Assembly: GCA_903845935.1 (NCBI GenBank)
Contig: CAIMZI010000131.1
Location: 1 to 64,000 of the forward strand
From: an uncultured beta proteobacterium
GTDB lineage: Bacteria > Pseudomonadota > Gammaproteobacteria > Burkholderiales > Burkholderiaceae_C
Reading direction: 5' to 3'
Length of the DNA stretch: 64,000 nucleotides
Shown: positions 56,788 to 64,000 of the stretch, piece after piece
Position numbering within the stretch: position 1 is the first letter of the stretch
Layout: every line of letters begins with the position of its first letter
Program-made: the position numbers and the translations under genes
The notes under the pieces: model-generated
Told to the model about the DNA's origin: nothing
Database searches by the model: none
The model's input: the letters and a program-made list of their open reading frames with translations, nothing else

Positions 56788-57680
56788 TGCGGGAAGCCCT
56801 TGGCCCTGGGTGCCTGGTCGCTCATGCACTGCGCCATGATGCGTGCGGCCACGGCCAGGCGCGGCCCCGGGCGCACCAGCACATCGGACTGCGTCGGCGT
56901 GAACACGCAGACGTGGTGCTCGCGGATGGCGCGGATACGGCTCCAACCGGGGCGCTGCTCCATGCCCTCCAGATTCGACTCACCGACCAGAATCAGGTCC
57001 GGGTTCTCGCGCACCACCAGTTCCGGGTTGATCTGGGGAAAGGGGCCGAGCCTGGCCGGCAGAATATTCTTTACGCCCAGGCGCGTCAGCGTCTCACCAA
57101 TAAACGAGGCCTCGCCCGCGCCAAAAGGGCCGCGGTTGACCTCGAAGTAGACGCGGGTGCCGCGCACGCTTACCGGCAGAGACCGCGCGGCAACCTCCAC
57201 TCCGGCATCAATTTCGCGCCACAGCTTTTGCCCGTCCGCAATCTCCAGCAACTGCGACAGTTTGGCAATCGCGCGCTGCACATCGGCGTGGGTCTTGGGC
57301 TCCAGCGCAAACACCGGAATGCCCAAGGACAGCAACCGGGTGGCTGAGCGTGACGAGAGCGCCGCCAGCACCAGGTCCGGGTGCAGGGCGACTATGGCCT
57401 CGATATTCGGGTCCAGGCCACCGCCCACTTGCGGCAACTTCTTCACAGACTCGGGAAAGTTGGAATAACGGTCCACTCCGACCAAGCGCTGGCATTGACC
57501 CAGCGCGCAAACCGTCTCGGTCAGCGCGGGCAGCAAGCTGACGATGCGCTGCGGCGCCTTCGGCAATGTCAACGTCACGCCCTGGTCATCGGTGACCTGC
57601 AGGGCCTGGACCGTCGTTGCCCCGGTGCATAAGGCGAGCGCGGCACAGGCTGCCAGCCGGAACAGAGAGCGCTGCCTCAT
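56784..57680 (-). CDS. btuF: Periplasmic cobalamin-binding protein (BtuF)
   Basis: A 298-residue class-III periplasmic binding protein. The signal peptide ends near VQA, and the type-III fold begins with RIVSLLPALTETVCALG, the BtuF family opening. It delivers B12 to the BtuCD complex. The start at 57680 overlaps the stop of the preceding second BtuF-like gene. Confidence 0.9.
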   Translation of the reverse strand: MRQRSLFRLAACAALALCTGATTVQALQVTDDQGVTLTLPKAPQRIVSLLPALTETVCALGQCQRLVGVDRYSNFPESVKKLPQVGGGLDPNIEAIVALHPDLVLAALSSRSATRLLSLGIPVFALEPKTHADVQRAIAKLSQLLEIADGQKLWREIDAGVEVAARSLPVSVRGTRVYFEVNRGPFGAGEASFIGETLTRLGVKNILPARLGPFPQINPELVVRENPDLILVGESNLEGMEQRPGWSRIRAIREHHVCVFTPTQSDVLVRPGPRLAVAARIMAQCMSDQAPRAKGFPQ

Positions 57681-58507
57681 GATGCGGCTCGCTGCTGCAT
57701 GTCGTGTTCCATCCACTGAAGGATGTATCCATGCAGTTTGCGCACTCCATCGGTCAGCGCGGCCGGGCCGGGCTGCAGGATGTCGGGCGACTTGATTTCA
57801 AACAGCTGCTGATTTTTGACCGCGGCGACATCACTCCAACCCGCACGTGCCGCCACGTTTTCGGGCCTGAACTTCTTGCCGCACCAGGAACCAAAAATAA
57901 TGTCTGGATTGCGCCGGACGATCTCGGCGCTGTCGGCAATGATGCGGTTCTTGCCCAGCGACTCCAGCGACAACTCGGCAAAGCAGTCGTCGCCACCGGC
58001 CACACCGATCAGCTCGGACACCCAGCGGATGGCGCTGATGTGCGGCACATCCCACTCCTCAAAAAACACCTTGGGTCGGCGCGCACCGGCGGCCACGCGC
58101 GCCGCCACTGCCGCCTGCATGGCGTCCAACTCGGCCTGCATGGCAGCGATTCGCTGCAGACCCCGCTCGGCCTCACCGACCATGGCGGCCACCTGGAACA
58201 GCATGGAAAAAATCTCGGCCACGCTGCGCTGATTGAAGATGGTGACCTGCACGCCGTGACGAATCAGGGCCGCCGCGATGTCCGCCTGCAGGTCCGAAAA
58301 GCCCAGCACGCAGTCTGGCCTGAGTTCCAGGATCTTGTCGATCTTGGCGCTGAGAAAGGCGCTGACCTTGGGCTTTTCCTCGCGCGCCCGACGCGGGCGC
58401 ACCGTGTAGCCGGAGATGCCCACGATGCGCCGCTCCTGCCCCAACAGGTACAACCATTCGGTGGTTTCCTCGGTAAGGCAAACAATGCGCTGGGGGCCGT
58501 AGTCCAT
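57677..58507 (-). CDS. Second BtuF-like cobalamin-binding protein without signal peptide
   Basis: A 276-residue protein with the same fold opening (RIVCLTEETTEWLYLLGQ) and a conserved RRPKVFFEEWDVP domain. It starts directly at the fold with no signal sequence, so it looks cytoplasmic. Such BtuF paralogues are often found beside btuB in Betaproteobacteria. Its role may differ from transport, for instance in corrinoid handling in the cytosol (inference). It lies 10 bases after btuB. Confidence 0.82.
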   Translation of the reverse strand: MDYGPQRIVCLTEETTEWLYLLGQERRIVGISGYTVRPRRAREEKPKVSAFLSAKIDKILELRPDCVLGFSDLQADIAAALIRHGVQVTIFNQRSVAEIFSMLFQVAAMVGEAERGLQRIAAMQAELDAMQAAVAARVAAGARRPKVFFEEWDVPHISAIRWVSELIGVAGGDDCFAELSLESLGKNRIIADSAEIVRRNPDIIFGSWCGKKFRPENVAARAGWSDVAAVKNQQLFEIKSPDILQPGPAALTDGVRKLHGYILQWMEHDMQQRAAS

Positions 58508-58517
58508 TGCGTACCAA

Positions 58518-60635
58518 TCAGAATTGATAGGTCATTGACAGTTGCACCGAACGTGGATCGGCGGGGTAGTAGTAGTAGCTGCTCATACCACCTCCACCGG
58601 GGGTCGACACAAAGCCATAACCGCCGTAAGGCGCATAGCTCACATTCGCTATGTTTTTCACCGTCAGCTTGGTTTCGAGCTTGCCATAGGAGCGCGCCCA
58701 AAATACATCGGCCGTGGTGTAAGCCGGCATTTGCGCCAGCGTTGGCTGCGTGCTTGGTGATGCGTCGTAATTTTGCTTGGACACGTGCGTCAGTTGCACG
58801 CCGACCCTGGAGCCTTCGGCCAGGTCCTGTATCCAGCCCGCGTTGTAAATCGCCGTTGGAACCATGCCCAAGGTTTGGCCCCCATATTTCCCCGTTGCGT
58901 ACTCGGCTTTCTGCCAGCGGGCGCCTAGGCTTACATGGCTCTTGTCCAGTACCTGCGTGGTCCAGTTGAAGGCCAAACTGGCTCGGTCAATGTTATCCGC
59001 CAGGTTGCGGTTCTTGCCTACCGCCGGGTCGAAACGAATTTCATCCTGTGTTACCGACTGCCCCAACACCGCACCGAACTGTTGGCGCGAGTGTTTGAGG
59101 TCATAACCCAACTCGTAGGCCTTGGTGGTTTGGGGACGCAACTCGCCAGAGAAGACGCGGTTGTACGTCACCGGGTCAAGCCCCCAATACTCGTCGGTAT
59201 TGGCAAAGCGGTAAGACTGGTTGACGCGTAGGTAAGTGCGACTGGTGTCATTTAGCTTGAAGTTCAAGCCTGCTTCATGGGCATTGGCCGCCAAGGTTCC
59301 GGAAGCCGTTTGGGGATAGCCGACCGACGTGTTCAGATCGTAGCTGTCAAAGCTTTGCAGTTGCCTGCGGGCGCCTGCGCTGAACTCCACGCTCTGGTTC
59401 AACGGCACACGGGCAATCAGGTAAGCCGAATGGTTGAGCAGCTGGACCGATTGCCGGTCACTCAGCAGGTTGCCCTCAAAGCCGTTACCCTGGCTAGCCA
59501 GAATCAATTGCTGTGCATTGGTGCCGTAGCCATCGCTCCCATTTTGATTGGATTGCGAGAAATCGTAGCCATAGACCAGCGCTGTCCCGTTGGAAAATTC
59601 GGTACGAAATTTGGGCGAAAAACTGACATCGTGACCATCCGATTTGAGCCCATCGGTGCCTGGGTAAGGGTAGGCGCCAGCCAAGGAATCGGCGGTATCG
59701 TAATAAGGCCGACCAAGATTGCTGCTCTTCTTTCCCACGAACACATCAACATCCAGGGTGGTTTGCTCGGTCAGATTAGCCAGGCCACCTAAGCGCAGAC
59801 CTTGCTGATCCACCTTGCTCTCAGACCCGACATTGTTGAACTTTGCCGCCCGCAGGTCACCTTCTCCCACTTGGCCCAATACGCCACCCGAGAGTCCGTT
59901 GGTGCTTTGCGAAAGTATTACTTCAGCAAACAAGGATCCCATGGCTCCCAGATTTTTCTTTATCTTTGCCGAAGCACTCTGGCCGTCAATCTTGGAGTTT
60001 TCGCGCCAGCCATCGGAGTGATCGGCTCCAGCGTTCAGGCTGAACGATAAGTCATCAATCTGCCTATCGAGATTGAAGCTCAGCTGCGTGGTTCCAAAGG
60101 AGCCGACGCGGACTCCGGCTTGGGAGCGGTCTGCCTTTTTCCCATCCGTAGTGATGTAGATCACGCCGCCCGAGGCACCGGCACCAAACTGAACAGCTGC
60201 GCCACCCGAAGCAACTTCTATGCGCTCAATGGAATTCAGGGGAACCGCAGACCAATCAATCTCCGATGAATCAATCGGATTCAAACGACGACCATCGACA
60301 AGAACCAGGGTGTTTTGTGTCGCAGTGACACCAAACCCGCCCAAATCAACCGAGGAATTCAAGCCTAGTTGCCCACCCACTACATTTCGGACATTGCCGC
60401 CGCCCAGCATGCGCAGAACATCCGGAACGGACATCGCTGCGGAGTTCGCAATCTCCGCTTTGCCAATCACCTGGACCGACACGGGTACGTCGAGCTTGGA
60501 CTCCGTAAACCGAGAGGCGACCACCACCACCTCGCCCAAAGTGCCTTTGACATCGGTTTGACCATAGGCCGAAAAAACACCGCACAAAGCGACAGAAAGC
60601 ACGCTCAGACGCGCACGAGAAAAACTAGATTTCAT
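58518..60635 (-). CDS. btuB: TonB-dependent outer-membrane cobalamin receptor
   Basis: A 705-residue TonB-dependent receptor with signal peptide (ending near YGQ), a plug domain (VPVSVQVIGKAEI, LVDGRRLNP, IERIEVASGGAAVQFGAGASGGVI) and a beta-barrel ending with the aromatic TYQF typical of outer-membrane proteins. The upstream cobalamin riboswitch and the downstream btuFCD genes make B12 the ligand. The ATG at 60635 replaces the track start at 60749, which lies inside the leader. Confidence 0.94.
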   Translation of the reverse strand: MKSSFSRARLSVLSVALCGVFSAYGQTDVKGTLGEVVVVASRFTESKLDVPVSVQVIGKAEIANSAAMSVPDVLRMLGGGNVRNVVGGQLGLNSSVDLGGFGVTATQNTLVLVDGRRLNPIDSSEIDWSAVPLNSIERIEVASGGAAVQFGAGASGGVIYITTDGKKADRSQAGVRVGSFGTTQLSFNLDRQIDDLSFSLNAGADHSDGWRENSKIDGQSASAKIKKNLGAMGSLFAEVILSQSTNGLSGGVLGQVGEGDLRAAKFNNVGSESKVDQQGLRLGGLANLTEQTTLDVDVFVGKKSSNLGRPYYDTADSLAGAYPYPGTDGLKSDGHDVSFSPKFRTEFSNGTALVYGYDFSQSNQNGSDGYGTNAQQLILASQGNGFEGNLLSDRQSVQLLNHSAYLIARVPLNQSVEFSAGARRQLQSFDSYDLNTSVGYPQTASGTLAANAHEAGLNFKLNDTSRTYLRVNQSYRFANTDEYWGLDPVTYNRVFSGELRPQTTKAYELGYDLKHSRQQFGAVLGQSVTQDEIRFDPAVGKNRNLADNIDRASLAFNWTTQVLDKSHVSLGARWQKAEYATGKYGGQTLGMVPTAIYNAGWIQDLAEGSRVGVQLTHVSKQNYDASPSTQPTLAQMPAYTTADVFWARSYGKLETKLTVKNIANVSYAPYGGYGFVSTPGGGGMSSYYYYPADPRSVQLSMTYQF

Positions 60636-60699
60636 GGAAGAACAACCCGACAAAAGTACCCTCGCCGTCTTCCCCGACAGCGCTTGGGCGTTAAGGCCG

Positions 60700-60920
60700 C
60701 ACTCGCGTGCAGCCACCTTGTTGGCCGGTATCCGGGCTGGTGGATGCAACCTCCATCGCCTTCCCGGAACGCATGTTCAAGCGTTCCAGTGGCTGTGATG
60801 AAAGCGGCGTCTTGCGACGCGTCCACTTACCGTTGCGGGGGCAGCGCAGGTTAGGCAGATCTGTACAGACCCTACCCTCCTGCTTCCCGTTGAACTGCAG
60901 CGTGTGAACCACGCCGCGAG
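60700..60920 (-). ncRNA. Cobalamin riboswitch
   Basis: The leader of btuB contains the conserved cobalamin riboswitch core, read on the minus strand: GGGAAGCAGGAG, then GCCCCCGCAACGGTAA, GCCACTGG, GGGAAGGC, and the B12 box CCAGCCCGGATACCGGCC at 60723-60740. A GCAC-GCGA-GTGC hairpin lies between it and the btuB start and may be part of the expression platform. Binding of B12 would switch off the whole transporter operon. Outer boundaries are approximate. Confidence 0.92.
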
Positions 60921-60978
60921 CACCAACACCTAGATTTTAACCCGAGGCTTTGCCGCGAAACCCTACAATGCGACATCT

Positions 60979-61224
60979 ATGGTGAACAACGTGACAGCCA
61001 TGCCGAACCCATCCCAAATGAACCAGATTGCCGAACGTGTGCAGCGCCTGTTGCTGCGCTATGCCGAGCTGCGCCGCACCAACGCTCTGCTGTCCAAGCA
61101 GTTGGGGCTGTTGGCGCTAGAGCGCGATTCGCTGAAGTCGCGCCTGAGTGCAGCACGGTCCCGGGTCGACGCCCTGTTGGAACGTTTGCCCGAAAACAAG
61201 CCGGCGCAGAAGGACGTGCAATGA
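60979..61224 (+). CDS. Small coiled-coil protein, ZapB-like, paired with zapA
   Basis: An 81-residue protein, almost all of it one heptad-repeat coiled coil (about 14-70: IAERVQRLLLRYAELRRTNALLSKQLGLLALERDSLKSR is the core). It overlaps zapA by four bases (ATGA) and so is probably a division-associated partner. The assignment as ZapB rests on position and shape, not on sequence identity. A TACAAT box ends ten bases before the ATG, which suggests a very short leader; in-frame ATGs at 61000 and 61018 are other start choices. Confidence 0.72.
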   Translation: MVNNVTAMPNPSQMNQIAERVQRLLLRYAELRRTNALLSKQLGLLALERDSLKSRLSAARSRVDALLERLPENKPAQKDVQ

Positions 61225-61541
61225 AGCAGCTCGAAGTTCAGATTATGGGACAGAGTTATTTATTGGGCTGCCCCGAGGGGGGCGACGCGCGTTTGCGCGA
61301 AGCGGTGCAGCGCGTGGACGAAGCCATGTGCAGGATTCGTGACGCCAACAAGGTGCGCGCACGAGACCGCATCGCGGTGCTGGCGGCACTGAATCTGGCT
61401 TTTGACCTATCGGACAAGGCCGTGCCCGCCAACTTGCCCGCCGCAGACACGGAGGGAGCGACAGCCAAACTGAGCACGGACCTTGGCCAGCTACTGGCGC
61501 AACTGGACGAAGCGCTGAGCGAAGACGGTCAGTTGCTGTGA
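61221..61541 (+). CDS. zapA: Cell division protein ZapA
   Basis: A 106-residue ZapA protein, which cross-links FtsZ filaments in the Z-ring. The N-terminal beta-strand segment (LEVQIMGQSYLLGCPEG) is followed by the conserved helical stretch LREAVQRVDEAMCRIRDANKVRARDRIAVLAALNLA. It starts inside the stop of the coiled-coil gene and is followed by 6S RNA, an order found in many proteobacteria. Confidence 0.92.
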   Translation: MKQLEVQIMGQSYLLGCPEGGDARLREAVQRVDEAMCRIRDANKVRARDRIAVLAALNLAFDLSDKAVPANLPAADTEGATAKLSTDLGQLLAQLDEALSEDGQLL

Positions 61542-61595
61542 GGCTGCGGCTCACTTAAAGCGTCCAAAATCGCTGTGCGGCCCAAGCGCAGCGCC

Positions 61596-61601
61596 TACAA
61601 T
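61596..61601 (+). promoter_or_regulatory. ssrS: -10 box of the 6S RNA promoter
   Basis: TACAAT lies six bases before the predicted 5' end of the 6S RNA. The -35 region (around 61573) matches the consensus poorly. The distance to the start is right for a sigma-70 promoter. Confidence 0.5.
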
Positions 61602-61606
61602 GACAT

Positions 61607-61784
61607 GGTCTGCGAAGCCGCCGGGCTTTATATTTCCTTGTACCAATGCTCTTTGAGCAAGGGCTTGGAACATCGCCCAGCCAGCGTGATCATCTCGCGT
61701 TAGATGAACCCAAGGCCGGTGCTGACCTCGCCCACCTGAACCATGGTTCAGGATGCCGGTCCGGTGGCATTCGCAGACACCTTT
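61607..61784 (+). ncRNA. ssrS: 6S RNA
   Basis: A 178-base region directly downstream of zapA folds into the long hairpin expected of 6S RNA. The 5' GGTCTGCGAA pairs with the 3' TTCGCAGACACC with one bulge, giving a closed terminal stem, and a largely unpaired centre lies between. Length and position after zapA match the usual 6S RNA locus. It binds sigma-70 RNA polymerase in stationary phase. Its last 37 bases are antisense to the end of the HD-GYP gene. Confidence 0.82.
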
Positions 61785-63025
61785 ACCGCCTCAAAAAAGT
61801 AGCACATGCGATGGTGCGGCTGCAAATAGTCCATTGCCGCAGCAGGTAGGCTGGAAGGTTTGAGGCTGCGGCGGATACTGGTGTTGGGTGTCTGCTCCAG
61901 GTCCAACAGCACAGCCTGGTGCCGCGGCAGGCCCGGCTCATGCACCAACAAGCGCGGCTTGAGTGGGCGCCCGGAATTGACAGACACCACAATGGCATGG
62001 CGCTCATCGTTGAGCTGCACCACCGAACCCGGCGGATAGACACCCATCATCCGGATAAAGGAGCTCAGTGCCGCGCCATCAAAGCGCGTTTTCTGTTGCG
62101 AAAAAATCAGCGACAGTGCCTCGTGCGGCGTCATGGCCGCGTTGGCTTTCAAGGGATTGCACAGGCCGTCATAGCGATTGACCAGGGCCAGAATGCGCCC
62201 GCCGACGCTGATGGCATCGGACTTGAGCTGCAGCGGAAAACCGCTGCCATCCACCATTTCGTGATGCTGCGCTATCACCTGTATGGCTTGCGGACTAAGA
62301 TTCATCAACTTGGCCAGACGCAGGCCTTGCGCCACATGCTCCTGGTAGACACGGTGTTCGGCGCTGGAAAAACTGTCGTCGGGCCTGCGCACACGCTCTG
62401 GCAGTTCGCTCTTGCCGACGTCGTGCAAAAAAGCGGCAAGGCCCAGATCGTCCAGTGCTGGCCCCTCCAATCCCATGGCACGTCCCAGCAGCAGGGAAAT
62501 GACCGTCACGTTGACCGGATGCATGGCCGCCTTGTCACCGGCGACCTCGGTCAACAAACGAATCGCAATGTCACCCTGCTCTTGCATCTCGGCCACCAGT
62601 CGCTGCACCGTCTGCAAACCCAATTGCCCGGCTTGCATCGGTCGACTGTGCAGCAACTGCATCGTCTGCTGGTAATCGCGAACCGACTCGGCAAAGCGGA
62701 GCTTGCACAGCGCCAGGCTTTGCTGCTGAGCCGCCCGTTCATCCACGTGCTGCCGACCTGCCGCCTGTAAACCTGGGCCGGCTTGTGCACCGGGCACCGG
62801 TTCCACATCGGCAGTGGGTGGCTCATCCTCGGCCAAATCGCTTTGCGAGGGGATGCAGCGTATGCGCTTGACGCCTAAACCTTTGAGAACCTCAATTTGT
62901 CTGGCGCTGCTGATCTTGAATCGACTCGTGGCAAAGGGATGCGCCATCCAGCCCAGATCCAGATCGACAAAGAGTCCGATCCGCAGATCTTCCAATGCGA
63001 CAAAATCGAAATCGTTTCTTTTCAT
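61748..63025 (-). CDS. HD-GYP domain protein, probable c-di-GMP phosphodiesterase
   Basis: A 425-residue protein with an N-terminal DUF3391-like region and an HD-GYP domain (about 150-320): FLHDVGK, HVAQG, and HHEMVDGSGFP, where Phe replaces the Tyr of GYP. Metal-binding residues H, D and HH are all present, so hydrolysis of c-di-GMP is plausible. The ATG at 63025 replaces the track start at 63034. Its 3' end overlaps the 6S RNA gene on the other strand. Confidence 0.87.
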   Translation of the reverse strand: MKRNDFDFVALEDLRIGLFVDLDLGWMAHPFATSRFKISSARQIEVLKGLGVKRIRCIPSQSDLAEDEPPTADVEPVPGAQAGPGLQAAGRQHVDERAAQQQSLALCKLRFAESVRDYQQTMQLLHSRPMQAGQLGLQTVQRLVAEMQEQGDIAIRLLTEVAGDKAAMHPVNVTVISLLLGRAMGLEGPALDDLGLAAFLHDVGKSELPERVRRPDDSFSSAEHRVYQEHVAQGLRLAKLMNLSPQAIQVIAQHHEMVDGSGFPLQLKSDAISVGGRILALVNRYDGLCNPLKANAAMTPHEALSLIFSQQKTRFDGAALSSFIRMMGVYPPGSVVQLNDERHAIVVSVNSGRPLKPRLLVHEPGLPRHQAVLLDLEQTPNTSIRRSLKPSSLPAAAMDYLQPHHRMCYFFEAVKVSANATGPAS

Positions 63026-63159
63026 ATAACCCACTTGACACCGACAGCCTTTGCGGATTGTTCGGTGAGCGCCCTGGGTTCATTATGGCCTCGAATCTTG
63101 AATTTTTAATGACGCAGCTCAGCCGTTCATGTCAGACAGGCGACGCTGTCAACAAGCAC

Positions 63160-64000
63160 TCAGAGTGGCAGCATAAGGTCCTCAAACTGGTCCAGACAGC
63201 GCACCTGTTTGAGCAGCTCCAGCACCTGGGCCATGTCGCCCAAGCCACTGCCGGTACTCAACAAGGTGGCGGTGGCACAGGCAACCCCTTTGGCAAAGGC
63301 CTGTACCGCTGTTTCGCCCGCAGCCAGGGCCCACACCATGCCGGCGACAAAACTGTCACCGGCTCCCACGGCGCTGTGCACCACCACTTGCAGCGGCGGT
63401 GCGTACCAGACCCCTTCCCCAGTGGCCAGCAGAGCGCCCATTTCGCCCATGGAGACCACCACCATGCGCGCCTTGCCCTGTTGAACCCATTCGCAGGCCG
63501 TATCGCGCACGGCGTACAGACTATCCAATGCCTTGCCCGTCTCATCACGCAACTCGTGCAAACTGGGCTTGGCCAGGTACACGCCCTGCGCCAGCGCGGC
63601 CGCCAGTGGCTCGCCGGAGGTATCTACGATGAGCGAACCCTGGGCGGCCTGCACCACCCGTGCGAGGCGGGCAAAAAAGTCCACGGGAACGCCAGGCGGC
63701 AGACTGCCACTGGCCACCACCAGGGCCTGCGGTTCACACAGATTGCCGATTTCCAGCAGCGCGGCTTCCCACTCGTCGGTGCTGATTTCCGGGCCGGGCA
63801 AGACAAAGCGGAATTCGTGACCAGTGCTGCGCTCCAGAATCGTGAAGCTCTCGCGTGGCGAGCCGCTGATTCCAAACGGGTGGCAGGGCACGCCCTCCTG
63901 TTGCAACAAGGAAAACAGCATGCGCCCGGTGCTGTGTCCCGCCGTATAAAACGCCAGCACATCGGCCCCCAGGCGATGCAGCTCGCGCGCCACATTCACC
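63160..64000 (-). CDS. PfkB-family sugar kinase, 5' part outside the window
   Basis: A 279-residue visible part of a ribokinase/PfkB-type kinase, cut by the right edge. It has the C-terminal GAGDSF motif with the catalytic Asp (AVGAGDSFVAGM), the family VVVSMGEMGALL segment and the beginning of the sugar-binding part (NVARELHRLG). The subgroup resembles 1-phosphofructokinase/6-phosphofructokinase II. The track start at 63999 is internal; about 35 residues should lie outside. Confidence 0.88.
   Translation of the reverse strand, partial: VNVARELHRLGADVLAFYTAGHSTGRMLFSLLQQEGVPCHPFGISGSPRESFTILERSTGHEFRFVLPGPEISTDEWEAALLEIGNLCEPQALVVASGSLPPGVPVDFFARLARVVQAAQGSLIVDTSGEPLAAALAQGVYLAKPSLHELRDETGKALDSLYAVRDTACEWVQQGKARMVVVSMGEMGALLATGEGVWYAPPLQVVVHSAVGAGDSFVAGMVWALAAGETAVQAFAKGVACATATLLSTGSGLGDMAQVLELLKQVRCLDQFEDLMLPL

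Noticed and set aside
61264-61290. GC-rich CCCCGAGGGGGG stretch in zapA resembling the cobQ insert
   Set aside because: The encoded LGCPEGGDARL fits the normal ZapA sequence, so it is not an insertion.

Overview
The window looks like chromosomal DNA of a betaproteobacterium of the order Burkholderiales, most likely family Comamonadaceae (Rhodoferax/Polaromonas-like). The grounds are the high GC content, the protein sequences, the zapA-6S RNA arrangement, the FrnE-like DsbA proteins, the cobalamin operon and GC-rich hairpin repeats. The genus is inferred from general familiarity, not from a search. No rRNA, tRNA, CRISPR array or insertion sequence was recognised.

Layout. (1) 1-6 kb: ahpF, a stand-alone STAS protein, an OmpR-type response regulator, a PilZ protein, a glyoxalase-fold protein, and a divergent DsbA-like/LysR pair. 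(2) 6.3-33 kb: a large exopolysaccharide locus. It encodes glycosyltransferases, a Wza-type export lipoprotein, a Wzx-type flippase, a Wzy-type polymerase, a co-polymerase with a degenerate kinase domain, an initiating sugar transferase, three kinds of acyltransferase and a WecG/TagA-type glycosyltransferase. Interleaved are an HK-RR-Hpt phosphorelay, a 1259-residue hybrid kinase, and a one-chain REC / PP2C phosphatase / RsbW-like kinase protein. (3) 33-35 kb: a broken PEP-CTERM gene, a TPR protein and a glycine-zipper protein. (4) 35-45 kb: a nine-gene non-phosphorylative L-fucose (or similar 6-deoxysugar) uptake and oxidation operon with a divergent IclR regulator and two palindromic operator candidates. 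(5) 45-53 kb: housekeeping genes (cheV, MOSC, a DnaQ-like exonuclease, a CoA-transferase, serB, an FrnE-like DsbA, an aminotransferase, nth) and a decayed membrane sensor. (6) 53-61 kb: a cobalamin uptake operon (btuB, two BtuF-like proteins, btuC, btuD, cobQ) behind a cobalamin riboswitch. (7) 61-64 kb: a ZapB-like protein, zapA, 6S RNA, an HD-GYP protein and a partial PfkB-family kinase.

Most interesting system: the exopolysaccharide locus appears to carry its own partner-switching circuit. A response-regulated phosphatase/anti-sigma-type kinase (23252-24883) is translationally coupled to a hybrid histidine kinase. The last gene of the opposite arm is a WecG/TagA glycosyltransferase with a C-terminal STAS domain that keeps the phosphorylatable serine. 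This suggests, but does not prove, direct control of a glycosyltransferase by reversible serine phosphorylation. It recalls the SypE/SypA logic of Vibrio fischeri, except that here the STAS domain is fused to the enzyme.
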